Below, piece by piece: positions 24,434-33,451 of a DNA stretch of 64,000 nucleotides. How positions within the stretch are numbered: the stretch's first letter is position 1; each line of letters starts with the position of its first letter. Under the pieces are notes generated by a model that saw nothing but the letters and a program-made list of their open reading frames with translations, was not told the origin of the DNA and did no database searches. Location of the stretch: NCBI GenBank assembly GCA_038148755.1, contig JAYQWA010000003.1, positions 124,001 through 188,000 on the forward strand, in the 5' to 3' direction. The stretch is from UBA5109 sp038148755 (GTDB lineage Bacteria; Pseudomonadota; Gammaproteobacteria; Pseudomonadales; Pseudohongiellaceae). A program made the translations under genes and the position numbers.

Positions 24434-26647
24434 TTATTTAGCTAAGGGGTCAGGTCGCATCTGAAATTTCACTATAGAGCTCAGTGTTCGCTTTCCACCT
24501 TCAATATGCCATACAGCATTTTGACCATAATCGGCATAGATACCACGGCCTTTCCATCCTGCCTCAGCATCATCAATTCGGCCATCCATTCCTCGCGAAT
24601 AAAAGCCCAGAGGATAGGGCACGCGTAATTTAACCCACTCTTCAGTTTCTGGTAAGAATGCGAGGAGAGAGTCTGAACCTGAACCATTTGCAATGGGTAT
24701 GTTTTCTCCCAAACCCAAAATATTGAACTGGTCAACCCAGTTGTAATATTGAAAGTCTGCACTTGTTTCCCCTGGGGCACCTTTAAAACTCGGTCCAGGT
24801 GTTCGATATAAGGTCCATCCTTCCTGGCAATGTTGGCCGGTAGCCTCGGGGCCATTCAGTATTTCACACTGACTGCGATCGAAACTGGCTAAATGGCCAC
24901 TTCCGGCTAGTGCCGTCCAAACAATGCCATTTCTATCTACATCAATACCCCTAGGTGTATAAGAATTGAAGCCAAAAGAGTTTTCACCAAAAGGAGGCTC
25001 GTAAACTTCCGTTTTGCAACTTTCAGGTGGATTATCACCGATCTCGAGCCTCATAATTCTGCCTGGGATACCATCTTGAGCAGGCCGATTTGTTCCAATT
25101 CCTGGCGCCGCAAACCATATTGAATTATCAACCGGATTGACAATGAGACCATATGAACCAGGGTTGATTCTCCAATCAAGCTCAGCATTGAGCGGTTCAT
25201 CAGGTTCAGTATATTCACTAATGACACCGTCACCATTGTGATCAACAACAAGGGCGCACCATCCCTGGGCAAGCCCAGCATCTTTAGTTTCATTAAAGAC
25301 TCGTGTATTGAGCCAACCGATTAGTTCACCTCCTGTGCTGAAGTAGAGTGTATTATCTTCATCTTCTGAAAATTGCAGGTGGTGAGTGCTAAAACAGGTA
25401 TCTATTAAATCAAACTCTCCTGTAGCGGGGTCATATACCTGTGCGTTCATATATGTTGGTCCCACAAGGGGAAACTGTTGTGCTGAAGGATGATCTGAAC
25501 CCTCTGAACAGTATTCCGGAATATCGAACCCATTATGTGTTGCCGCTGTCATCCAAACTCTCCCGTCCTGATCCATCATGGGATTATGCGGGTGTGAAAG
25601 GTTGTTCCATAATTGTTCTGTTCCCCAGTAAGGTGAGGCTGCAAAATTTCTGTAGGTTAACAATCCACTGTCTGCAGGCTCAAATGGCTCTCTAGTTAAA
25701 ACGGGTACTTGTGTTGCTAGATTGGTTTGTGGATCTAGAATGACCAGCGCATCATTATGAAAATCTGTCCCAAAAAATGGACCATTCGCATTTACAGTTG
25801 GATTGCGTCTATCAGTTGTAATCTCGTCATGGATGAAAGCTGTTTCTTCACCCCATTCCCATAAGGTTAGTACAAGGTTACGTTCAAGCCCTTCTGGTCG
25901 TGGTGGTTCTGGAGGAACCTCACCTGCTATGATTCTGTCTATCCAATCCGCAAACATGTCGTAACCCTGTGTTCCAAAGGCTGCCATACTACGCACCATG
26001 TTGGCTCCATTCTGGCCTGACTGAACGCGCCTAACCCACGCATCGTGAGAGGAGGCAAAGGCGCCGAGTGATGCTGGGATTTCACGTGTTGCCTTTGTAC
26101 CAATCTGATGACACAGGTTACAACTAGCCTTCATCTGATAAATCCAGTCGACTTGAGTTCGCATCGTCGGAGCTATTCCATTTCCTTGTTCACCTGTACC
26201 TGGAAACGAGCTTTCAGGAGGCACTTCAACTAATGAATACCAATAATTTGCCGGGTAAATTTCTGCTGCAGCTTGGGGATTTGGTGCATCTACAGCACCT
26301 AGATTAATAAGTTCACCGGGACTGGCATTCGTTGTAGGTGAATCTATCAGTCCATAGCCTCTGACCCATACCCTATACCTTGCATCAGGCAAATCAGGAA
26401 GCACAAACCGGCCCAGATCATCAGTCACCACGATTTTACGGAATTTAGTTGTCAAGTCATCTGTTTCGGCGATGACCCATACTCCTGCTTCTGGTCCCTC
26501 AGAACCAATAACTATTCCTCCTATATCATCAGAATCTATCGAAATAGAATCTAACCTATTACCTGCTTCTTGTGAAAAAGATAATGTGGTGAAGGAGCCA
26601 ATTACTAGAATAGAAATAATTACTACAATTTTGTGTATATTGATCAA
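24434..26647 (-). CDS. Large exported protein: carboxypeptidase-regulatory-like domain, heme c motif, Vgb-like propeller
   Basis: 737 residues, Sec signal ending LSFSQ. About residues 43-118 form a carboxypeptidase-regulatory-like beta-sandwich (GGIVIGSEGPEAGVWVIAE ... YRVWVRGYGL). CNLCH at 176-180 is a single c-type heme site in a small helical region. From about residue 260 to the end repeated blade-like segments (VWMTAATHNGFDIPE, IWFAAPGIGTNRPAQ, GIVWTALAGSGHLASFDRS, NAVWHIEGGKRTLSS) resemble the virginiamycin-B-lyase / NHL propeller family. Such fusions are usually annotated only by domain. It may act as a periplasmic electron-transfer or sugar/alcohol-oxidising protein. It heads the cassette 2 operon, 100 bp before gene B. 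Confidence 0.75.
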   Translation of the reverse strand: MINIHKIVVIISILVIGSFTTLSFSQEAGNRLDSISIDSDDIGGIVIGSEGPEAGVWVIAETDDLTTKFRKIVVTDDLGRFVLPDLPDARYRVWVRGYGLIDSPTTNASPGELINLGAVDAPNPQAAAEIYPANYWYSLVEVPPESSFPGTGEQGNGIAPTMRTQVDWIYQMKASCNLCHQIGTKATREIPASLGAFASSHDAWVRRVQSGQNGANMVRSMAAFGTQGYDMFADWIDRIIAGEVPPEPPRPEGLERNLVLTLWEWGEETAFIHDEITTDRRNPTVNANGPFFGTDFHNDALVILDPQTNLATQVPVLTREPFEPADSGLLTYRNFAASPYWGTEQLWNNLSHPHNPMMDQDGRVWMTAATHNGFDIPEYCSEGSDHPSAQQFPLVGPTYMNAQVYDPATGEFDLIDTCFSTHHLQFSEDEDNTLYFSTGGELIGWLNTRVFNETKDAGLAQGWCALVVDHNGDGVISEYTEPDEPLNAELDWRINPGSYGLIVNPVDNSIWFAAPGIGTNRPAQDGIPGRIMRLEIGDNPPESCKTEVYEPPFGENSFGFNSYTPRGIDVDRNGIVWTALAGSGHLASFDRSQCEILNGPEATGQHCQEGWTLYRTPGPSFKGAPGETSADFQYYNWVDQFNILGLGENIPIANGSGSDSLLAFLPETEEWVKLRVPYPLGFYSRGMDGRIDDAEAGWKGRGIYADYGQNAVWHIEGGKRTLSSIVKFQMRPDPLAK

Positions 26648-27077
26648 AATGACCTCCTTAGCAAGCCAAAGGGAGGATTAGGCTAGTTGACTTTAATCGA
26701 ATATGGGAATTCCAGTCAGGTTATTATTGTTAGGAACATTATGATATTGATTTTTGGGTTAGGCAAGTCAATGTCCGCTTTGGATAGAAAGCAGCCGTTC
26801 GCAATATTACCAATCTATACTACCTTTATAGCTATGCATATCCTCCAATACTACACAGCCTCCCAAGCCGACAAAGCCAGAATAATAGCCCTGGCTGAAC
26901 TGCTAGGCTGCGAATATAGGACCGTAGAGAACATTATTGCTGTGCAGGTTGATGATGATGAAACGCTGGACAGGTTGCAAAGGTGTGAATGTCTGCCCTG
27001 GGCTGTTGAGGTTGGGTGTTCTGTTTAGAGGATTAGTTGTTATAGTATCTACTTAGACACATTAAGGAAGAAGCAGT
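26648..27077. other. 430-bp region without a convincing gene, part of the presumed island remnant
   Basis: An open frame at 26687-27028 (plus) encodes 113 residues with no recognisable motif and a composition I do not trust as coding. The stretch just before 27078, with an AAGGAAG ribosome site, looks like the native upstream region of the hsdM fragment. AT-rich. Confidence 0.4.
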
Positions 27078-27305
27078 ATGTACGAAGCAGCATTTAATAA
27101 CATTGATAAAACACTTAGACAAGATGCTGGTTGTGGCACGGAACTAGATTACATTGAACAAACCAGCTGGATACTTTTCCTTAAATACCTAGATGACTAT
27201 GAAGCCGATGATGTTGCAATACTTGGATGGACAGTAGTAGCCTGTAAATATTGGGTTAATTCAGTATTTATGCGGGTTTCAAGACTTTATTGGACGTTGA
27301 TATAA
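27078..27305 (+). pseudogene. hsdM: Truncated type I restriction-modification methyltransferase subunit (HsdM N-terminus)
   Basis: The first ~45 residues (MYEAAFNNIDKTLRQDAG, then ELDYIEQTSWILFLKYLDDYEAD) match the conserved N-terminal helical start of HsdM. After about 27220 the frame runs into unrelated sequence and stops at 27305, so more than 400 residues including all methyltransferase motifs are missing. No hsdS or hsdR is present. The break lies less than 100 bp from the ssrA 3' end. This is best read as what a deletion left of an integrated island carrying a type I system. It keeps its ribosome site but cannot make an active enzyme. Confidence 0.7.
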
Positions 27306-27312
27306 GTGAAAT

Positions 27313-27676
27313 TGGTGGAGGCGGGGGGATTTGAACCCCCGTCCGTCAGTACTCTGCCTTTGGCTCTACATGCTTAGCATCGTTTATTGAGTTAACTTCT
27401 CACGACCCAACGCGCAGGGTGTTCGAAGCGAGTCTGAAGATTCTTTAACACTCTGGAGTCAGACACTCAGCAGCGCGATCCTGTTCTATATGACGATTGC
27501 TAAACACTGGTTTACAGGCATCCCTGTGGCAATCGCTAGCCGGCTATATTAAGCAGCTAGAGCGTAGTTTTCGTCGTTGGCAACTATAGTAGTTGCATAG
27601 ATTGATTTACGAGAGCCTATACTCTCTCGGCATGCACCTTGGGTTTTGTGACCGGCGTCGAATCCAGAGCGCCCCC
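27313..27676 (-). ncRNA. ssrA: tmRNA
   Basis: About 364 nt. The 5' end starts GGGGGCG and continues CTCTGGATTCGACG, a tmRNA hallmark. The 3' end is GGGGGTTCAAATCCCCC (T arm) then CGCCTCC-ACCA, which pairs with the 5' GGGGGCG through seven pairs including one G-U. The tag frame lies at 27549-27581 and encodes ANDENYALAA followed by TAA. With SmpB and EF-Tu it rescues ribosomes on mRNAs without stop codons and tags the product for proteolysis. smpB lies upstream on the same strand. CCA is encoded. Confidence 0.97.
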
Positions 27677-28130
27677 AAAATCGTGCAGTATGTGATATTA
27701 GCATATATCTCCTATATAGAGTCTTCTATTCTAAATTCCTGGTCAGAAAATAGATTTATTTGCTTGTCCGAATAGTGATAGCCTTGAGGTTGTTTAGCGT
27801 TAGGTCTGGAAGGAATGATGAAACGCGTATATACCATTTTTTTTGCAAAGCGCCATTGTGTTACATAGTTTAATGACTGTTCTAACTCTGTCAGCTTTTC
27901 GCCAGAATGCAGAGCGATAAGAAAAGAACTATCCGAGTAGGGCAGGACCTTTGATCGGGATTACCGTAACAAGCGGGATCTGGAAATTCTAGCTAAGCGG
28001 GACAGGTAGAAAAGTTCCTTTGTCCATGCCACTTAGCAGTATTGCGGTCACCGGGATGGTAATTGCAAGGCCGACTGCATGAACCGCCCAGAACTTCCAG
28101 GCCAAAGGTCTTAAAGGTTCTGGCCCGTAT
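27677..28130. other. 454-bp region between ssrA and smpB, with a short untitled minus-strand frame
   Basis: The ssrA promoter must lie in its left part. On the minus strand, right after smpB, a frame from about 28146 to the TAG at 27989 reads SEYGPEPLRPLAWKFWAVH then AVGLAITIPVTAILLSG, like a short membrane segment. It has no ATG, GTG or TTG before the hydrophobic part and begins next to a stop inside smpB. It may be the tail of a decayed gene. I do not call it a CDS. Confidence 0.35.
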
Positions 28131-28610
28131 TCACTTGCGGTTGGTATAACTCATAGCGCGGCGTTTATCGAGATTCCATTCCCGTTCTTTTTCCACAGCA
28201 CGCTTATCATATTCATGCTTGCCTTTAGCCAGGGCAATCTGACATTTCACCAGGTGCCCTTTCCAGTACATTTTGCTGCAGACACAGGTATGACCTTTTT
28301 GATTGATACCAGAAAATATTTTCGCCAGTTCTTTTCGATGCAGCAGTATTTTTCGTGTACGAGTAGGGTCGGCAATAACATGGGTGCTGGCTGTCTGCAT
28401 GGGTACGATCTGGGCGCCAAGCAGCCAGGCTTCGCCATCTTTGATGATGACATGTGAATCGACCAGTTGTACTTTTTTCTCACGCAGGCTTTTGACTTCC
28501 CAACCGGTCAGGGCAATGCCTGCTTCAAAGGTTTCATTGAGAAAATAATCGTGCCTTGCTTTTTTATTAACGACAATGGTTGAATCATCGTTTTTCTGTT
28601 TTTTAGCCAT
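28131..28610 (-). CDS. smpB: SsrA-binding protein SmpB
   Basis: 159 residues, the family length. Typical motifs: IVVNKKARHDYFLNETFEAG, GWEVKSLREKKVQL, DSHVIIKDGEAWLLGA, RTRKILLHRKEL and C-terminal EREWNLDKRRAMSY. It binds tmRNA and places its tRNA-like part in the ribosomal A site during trans-translation. The basic C-terminal tail needed for decoding is present. It is on the same strand as ssrA. Confidence 0.97.
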   Translation of the reverse strand: MAKKQKNDDSTIVVNKKARHDYFLNETFEAGIALTGWEVKSLREKKVQLVDSHVIIKDGEAWLLGAQIVPMQTASTHVIADPTRTRKILLHRKELAKIFSGINQKGHTCVCSKMYWKGHLVKCQIALAKGKHEYDKRAVEKEREWNLDKRRAMSYTNRK

Positions 28611-28647
28611 GGCGCATTATAGTGAAAATTAAACTTTTCTGGCAGGA

Positions 28648-28675
28648 ATAAAAAAAGGCAGAATCATGTCTGCTC
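28648..28675 (-). terminator. Rho-independent terminator after the caspase-like gene
   Basis: On the minus strand GCAGA (28669-28673) pairs with TCTGC (28658-28662) around CATGAT, closed by flanking pairs and followed by C and then a run of T to 28651 and beyond. It lies 20-45 bp after the stop of the caspase-like gene and before smpB. Confidence 0.6.
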
Positions 28676-28694
28676 TTTTATAGTGATAAAAAGT

Positions 28695-31010
28695 TTAACG
28701 CACGTTAAAAAGGATTTGATCGTGAGTAACGCCGCCGCGATCCGCTACCAAATGTTGGTAACCAAAATCCGGCGTGTCAAAAGTAGAAGGTCCCTTGGAT
28801 AATGATTCGAAATTATATCTTTCATGAATGTACTGGCTCAGTTCCATCGCATTGATTGAGTTATCACCATCAAAGTCTGCATTGCCGCCGGTTATCGCAT
28901 CCTGAAAGAAATATGACAAATATCCGCCAGCCTGGAATTTGCCAGCTACTAGAGAAGGAACATCTTCATCGGAAGAAAACAGTCCCATGCGCCCGGGGCG
29001 TGAAATCACATCCTTGGCAAAACCACCACTAAAACAGGAATCCAAAATAATAAGTTGTGTGCCGGCACTTAGCTGGTTGAATAATTCATTCACTTCATCA
29101 TCGGTAATTGTATTGTTGGAAAGCGCCAGGGTTTCATCATAACCATCTGCATCACTGGCCACGAAGCCTCCTGCTCTTTGCTCCTGACCACCATGACCGG
29201 AGTAGAAGAAAACAAATGTATCGTCGCTTTCCATGCGTGTAGAAAGTTCGGCAAAAGCAGCCCTGACATTTTCAACGGTAGCATCACGGTCTAATAAAGT
29301 AATGGCATTACTCGGATCCATGCCAGCGCTGTTAAGCAAAGAATCCCTCGCGACTAATGCATCGTCAGCGGTGAATGGCAGATCCCCCCAGCCAAATTGG
29401 GTTTGACGGAGCTGGCTGTAATCACTTATACCGACAAAAATACCATAAACCTGGCTGCCACTGGTAGAGGTGCTGTTGGAAGCAAAAATAGATGCAGGTG
29501 CGGAACTGCTCAATGCGCCAAGGTTATAGTTGCCGGTTTCCTCAGTGCGATACGACGTAACGAGCACGGAGTAACGTCCGCTCACAGGCAGAGCAAGTTC
29601 AACAACTGACATACCGGTGCTGCCGTCAAAATCGTCGTTGTCATATTCTGATCCATTGGGGTCTATGATGGTCAGATAGGTATCGAAGTCTTGGGAGCTT
29701 AATTCAAACCGGACATTCTGACCTGCAGAACCAGTGAAAGAGTAATAGTCGGTGTATTTGTTATCTTCATTCAAGCTGTCACCAGCCAGCAGAGAGCCTG
29801 CTACCCGCTCATCCAACACAATGTTGCGAGTATCAGAAGCATTATTGGCATTAGAACTGACAGTGCCTGTTTCACTGACACTTAAAGAATAATCACCAGT
29901 GGCACCGGCACCATATGAAGTGACATAAACATAGTAGGTTCCGGATTCGTCCAGCCGCGTTTCTATCTGACTATGGTAGATGCTGTCGGCATCATCATTT
30001 TCGAAATATTGACCTGAGGGACTTTCGAGTCCCAGATAGGTATCGAAGTCATCGGAGGTTAGATCAACGACAATAGTATGTCCCGGTGTTCCAACAAACT
30101 CATAATAGTCTACATATTCACCATCTTCAGTTTGAATGTCAGTTGAGGTGAGTGAACCAGTGACATCCAGGTCAATCGTTGCCGTGCTGCTTTGGTCTGT
30201 ATTGATCCCAAGTGCATAGTCTCCAGTCTCTGACTCAAAAAAAGACGTTACGATGACAGTATAGGTGCCACTTTCATTTAAAGTCTGAGAGATGAGTGAG
30301 CGACTGGTATCACCTTCATAATCATCATTGGTAAATACTTCACCGCTTGGAGAAATTAACCTTAAATAGGAATCAAAGCCTTCGCTGCGCAGATCAATGA
30401 TTGCTTCGTCGCCGCTGTTGGCATCGAAAATATAACTGTCACTATAGGCGCCATCCTCTTCAACATTATCGGTAGCGCTGAGGCTTTCGTTATAAACTAC
30501 TCCCGCCAGACCGGACACGGAGCTTTCCATGGCGTTATCTTCCAGAGTCGAAGCATAGTTTGCAGACAGTTCCGAAATGTAAAGAATTGCAGATGGATAG
30601 CTATCTTCGTCATAGCTGCCAACCCAGATATCGTAGATACCACTTGGTGCATCACTTAACTCGATCATGGGGCTAAGACCATCACCGCTGTCATCATCAC
30701 AGAGCCAGCTGCCATCAGGTAAATTGATGACAAGGGTGGTGTCGCTTTCCGAACCAACAGAAAAGATTATAGGCAGTGATCCACTTTCGTAATCTAGCTG
30801 TACGTCAGGGGCATTAGCGATATTGCCAACGCAGTTATTCCCAAGATCAGCCGCGTTGCTATTACCTCCTGCGGTAAGTTCAATACTGTAGGGGTCTGGC
30901 AAAAAACCACCGGCAAGATCAATTTCACCAAAAGTTGCCGTTTCCGAGATATCTTGCGCGAATATTGAGGGGGTGAATGCTAATAGCAACAGACTTGATT
31001 TGAATTTCAT
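28695..31010 (-). CDS. Exported caspase-like (C14 / orthocaspase) protease with PPC repeats and EF-hand
   Basis: 771 residues, Sec signal ending PSIFAQ. Residues ~20-500 hold an N-terminal beta-rich domain plus three clear PPC (bacterial pre-peptidase C-terminal) repeats, each with a DSYIF/DYYEF/DYYSF start, a D-F/G-F-DSYL-type core and a SGTYTVIVTSF-like end. A caspase-fold domain follows: VYGIFVGISDY, ADDALVARDSL, the catalytic His606 in FYSGHGG and Cys659 in ILDSCFSGG. Around residues 711-722, DFDGDNSINAME fits a canonical EF-hand calcium loop. Bacterial orthocaspases cleave after basic residues and are often calcium-dependent. It is probably secreted and calcium-activated; its target is unknown. 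Confidence 0.87.
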   Translation of the reverse strand: MKFKSSLLLLAFTPSIFAQDISETATFGEIDLAGGFLPDPYSIELTAGGNSNAADLGNNCVGNIANAPDVQLDYESGSLPIIFSVGSESDTTLVINLPDGSWLCDDDSGDGLSPMIELSDAPSGIYDIWVGSYDEDSYPSAILYISELSANYASTLEDNAMESSVSGLAGVVYNESLSATDNVEEDGAYSDSYIFDANSGDEAIIDLRSEGFDSYLRLISPSGEVFTNDDYEGDTSRSLISQTLNESGTYTVIVTSFFESETGDYALGINTDQSSTATIDLDVTGSLTSTDIQTEDGEYVDYYEFVGTPGHTIVVDLTSDDFDTYLGLESPSGQYFENDDADSIYHSQIETRLDESGTYYVYVTSYGAGATGDYSLSVSETGTVSSNANNASDTRNIVLDERVAGSLLAGDSLNEDNKYTDYYSFTGSAGQNVRFELSSQDFDTYLTIIDPNGSEYDNDDFDGSTGMSVVELALPVSGRYSVLVTSYRTEETGNYNLGALSSSAPASIFASNSTSTSGSQVYGIFVGISDYSQLRQTQFGWGDLPFTADDALVARDSLLNSAGMDPSNAITLLDRDATVENVRAAFAELSTRMESDDTFVFFYSGHGGQEQRAGGFVASDADGYDETLALSNNTITDDEVNELFNQLSAGTQLIILDSCFSGGFAKDVISRPGRMGLFSSDEDVPSLVAGKFQAGGYLSYFFQDAITGGNADFDGDNSINAMELSQYIHERYNFESLSKGPSTFDTPDFGYQHLVADRGGVTHDQILFNVR

Positions 31011-31181
31011 AGTATAGCCTCCCAGTAATAAGTGGCAGGTTGGAATCTTTCCCCGGGTCGGCGCTGCCAGCTATCTTTATTCGTAGGATATGAGTATAAA
31101 TCAAAAGTTGGTCTTGCCTATAATAAAGGCACAATTCTGGTAAACTTTGCCAACGATACAGCTGAGTTAAAGAGAGTCGGA

Positions 31182-32606
31182 ATGTCAGGTTTACGTGGGG
31201 AATTTAGTTCGAAACTTGGATTTATTCTCGCAACAGCAGGTTCTGCTGTTGGCATTGGTAATTTGGTTGGTTTCCCGGTGATGGCGGCCAAAAATGGTGG
31301 TGCCGCTTTTCTGATTATTTACTTGGCCTTTGTCGTGCTGGTGTGCTTTCCGGTGATGCTGGCTGAAATTGCCATGGGCAGAGCGGCGCAGAAAAATCCG
31401 GTGGGTTCATTTTATGCCTTATCAGGCAACAGCAATTTCTGGGGCCGGGTTGGCGGTCTGGCGGTTGTCACACCCTTCATGATTGCCGTGTTTTACTCGG
31501 TGATTACCATCTGGATTATGTTGTACCTGCTGCAGGCATTAAGTGGCAACCTGGATCGCCTGGCTGAACCATCGGCCTTTGGTGAAATTGTTGCCTCACC
31601 GACCTTGTTTATTTATTTGTTTTTAACCATGGCAGTTGTTTACGGCATTCTGGCTGGTGGTGTCAAAGACGGTATTGAAAAAGCCGCTAAAGTGTTAATG
31701 CCTTTATTATTTTTGATGCTCCTGTTTCTGGTGATTTTTGTCATGACCCTGGATAACGCTGAAGCCGGTGTCGCGTATTATCTGATACCGGATTTCAGCA
31801 AAATTAACAGCACGGTTATCAGGTCAGCAATGAACCAGGCTTTTTTCTCGCTATCTTTGGGCATGGGGATTCTGATTACCTATGGCTCCTATTTCAGTCG
31901 TGAAGAAAAGATAGTGAACTCGACAAGAATGGTTGCGATGACTGATACCGCTGTTGCCTTTTTTGCAGGCTTACTTATTTTACCGGCAATTTTTGCGATT
32001 AACCCGGATGTTGATGTGCAAAGTTTAACGGATAGCAGTGTCAGTCTGATTTTTTCTTACTTGCCGCAGCTGTTTCTGGAAATGCAGTCTTTCCTTGGTT
32101 ATACCGGCGCCAGTATTGTCGCGATAGTTTTTTTCTTATTGGTGTTTTTTGCGGCGATAACCTCGCTGGTGTCCATCAGTGAAATTCCGATAGCCTGGAT
32201 GGTCGATGAAAAAAAATATTCCCGCCGTAAAGCTTTGGCGGTAATGGCTATGGCGGAAGGTGTTTTTATTGTGCTGGCAACTATGTCCCTGGGTATGGTT
32301 GGTTGGCTGTCTTCCATGGCAACCTATGGCGATATCAACAAATCATTTTTTGATATGATTTATGATCTTTTTTATGACACTGTTCTGCCATTTACCGGTT
32401 TTCTGGTGTGTATTTTTTGTTCCTATCGCTGGCAGCGCAGTGATTTTATTGATGAGATTGGCAAGGGCAGCGACAATTTTTCATCGTCTTTGTTAGCTTC
32501 GTATATCACTTTATCGCTGGGCACATTTATTCCGTTAATTCTGTTGCTGGTATTTGCCAACAATGTCGCCCAGATTTATTTCGGTTTTAATCTGCTGGGT
32601 TTTTAA
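31182..32606 (+). CDS. Sodium-dependent NSS (LeuT-fold) transporter
   Basis: 474 residues from ATG 31182 (AGAGAG upstream); a longer frame from 31032 has no signal or similarity. About 11-12 helices. Helix 1 reads GSAVGIGNLVGFPVMAAKNGG, the unwound NSS substrate/sodium site, but the gate Arg of the usual GNxxRFP motif is replaced by Gly. Helix 6 has QAFFSLSLGMGILITYGSY and helix 8 SLVSISEIPIAW. Bacterial members import amino acids or related solutes with sodium. It is divergent from the caspase-like gene and 9 bp before ratA, so they may be co-transcribed. Confidence 0.9.
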   Translation: MSGLRGEFSSKLGFILATAGSAVGIGNLVGFPVMAAKNGGAAFLIIYLAFVVLVCFPVMLAEIAMGRAAQKNPVGSFYALSGNSNFWGRVGGLAVVTPFMIAVFYSVITIWIMLYLLQALSGNLDRLAEPSAFGEIVASPTLFIYLFLTMAVVYGILAGGVKDGIEKAAKVLMPLLFLMLLFLVIFVMTLDNAEAGVAYYLIPDFSKINSTVIRSAMNQAFFSLSLGMGILITYGSYFSREEKIVNSTRMVAMTDTAVAFFAGLLILPAIFAINPDVDVQSLTDSSVSLIFSYLPQLFLEMQSFLGYTGASIVAIVFFLLVFFAAITSLVSISEIPIAWMVDEKKYSRRKALAVMAMAEGVFIVLATMSLGMVGWLSSMATYGDINKSFFDMIYDLFYDTVLPFTGFLVCIFCSYRWQRSDFIDEIGKGSDNFSSSLLASYITLSLGTFIPLILLLVFANNVAQIYFGFNLLGF

Positions 32607-32615
32607 CAAGTCTCC

Positions 32616-33047
32616 GTGACGCATATACAACAAAACGCTTTACTGCCATATTCGGCTCAGGCCATGTTTGATCTGATCAATGATATTGCATCCTACCCGC
32701 AATTTATGAATGGTTGTCTTGCTGCTGAAGTGCTGCACAGATCTGAGACTGAAGTGCTCGCCCGGCTTGATTTAGGCAAAGCCGGTTTGAAATATTCCTT
32801 CACTACAAGAAATACTTTAGATGCGCCTGAGAGTATGACGATGGAACTGGTCGACGGGCCTTTCAAACAGTTCGATGCACGCTGGACATTCACAGCCCTG
32901 ACCGAAGACGCCTGCAAGGCCAGTCTGGATATGCAGTTTGAATTCAGTTCCGGCCTGCTGGATCTGGCACTGAAAAATCTGTTTGATAGCTCCTGCAAGA
33001 ATCTGGTCAATGCCGTGTGTAAGCGAGCAGATAAGCTTTATGGCTGA
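32616..33047 (+). CDS. ratA: RatA / Coq10-like START-domain protein
   Basis: 143 residues from GTG 32616. The START/polyketide cyclase-like domain shows LLPYSAQAMFDLINDIASYPQF near the start in two short blocks, then LELVDGPFKQF-like ELVDGPFKQFDARW and a C-terminal amphipathic helix. Homologues are called RatA toxin in E. coli (blocks 70S formation) or Coq10-like ubiquinone-binding proteins; the latter activity is the broader family role. It overlaps rnfH by 8 bp, the conserved ratA-rnfH pair. Confidence 0.92.
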   Translation: MTHIQQNALLPYSAQAMFDLINDIASYPQFMNGCLAAEVLHRSETEVLARLDLGKAGLKYSFTTRNTLDAPESMTMELVDGPFKQFDARWTFTALTEDACKASLDMQFEFSSGLLDLALKNLFDSSCKNLVNAVCKRADKLYG

Positions 33048-33411
33048 CCCTGTTAAAAAAGACGACGCGAATGATTTCCCAAGCCTGGCTCCCAATATTG
33101 AGGTCGAAGTGGCTTATGCCTTGCCGGATGAGCAGTTTTTGAGATCACTGTCAGTCAAGCCGGGGACTACAGCCCTGGCTGCGGTGATGGCTTCAGGGCT
33201 GACCAGCAAATATCCCGACCTGAATATAAAAGAAGCCAAAATGGGTATTTTTTCGAAGCCACTGGATGGCAAGCAGTTGCCTGTCCCAGAGGAATATATA
33301 CTGGAGCCCAAAGATCGGGTGGAAATTTACCGGCCTTTATTAATAGACCCTAAACAGGCCAGACTGCAAAGAGCCTTGAAAAAGCAGGCTGCAGAAAAAA
33401 AGAAAAGCTGA
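33040..33411 (+). CDS. rnfH: RnfH family ubiquitin-like protein
   Basis: 123 residues from ATG 33040, inside the last codons of ratA. The ubiquitin-like fold is shown by IEVEVAYALPDEQFLRSLSV, AKMGIFSKPLDGKQLP and PKDRVEIYRPLLIDPKQAR. The last is the family's hallmark end. Function is uncertain; it is conserved with ratA (also called RatB). The C-terminus is Lys-rich. The overlap implies translational coupling. Confidence 0.92.
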   Translation: MADPVKKDDANDFPSLAPNIEVEVAYALPDEQFLRSLSVKPGTTALAAVMASGLTSKYPDLNIKEAKMGIFSKPLDGKQLPVPEEYILEPKDRVEIYRPLLIDPKQARLQRALKKQAAEKKKS

Positions 33412-33451
33412 AGCAAGTAAGAAGCAGGTAAAAAGTAGATAGAAAGTAGGG

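Noticed and set aside
26687..27028. 113-codon frame before the hsdM fragment
   Set aside because: No recognisable domain; composition looks random and it sits in a degraded segment. Mentioned only as part of the region.
21255..27312. Direct repeat of the ssrA 3' end as attachment site
   Set aside because: I looked for GGTGGAGGCGGGGGG-like sequence by eye at the presumed left end and found none, so island limits are not defined.
27593..27775. 60-codon frame on the plus strand
   Set aside because: It lies mostly over tmRNA in antisense orientation.
31032..31181. N-terminal extension of the NSS transporter
   Set aside because: The added 50 residues have no similarity to the family, and a ribosome site directly precedes the ATG at 31182.
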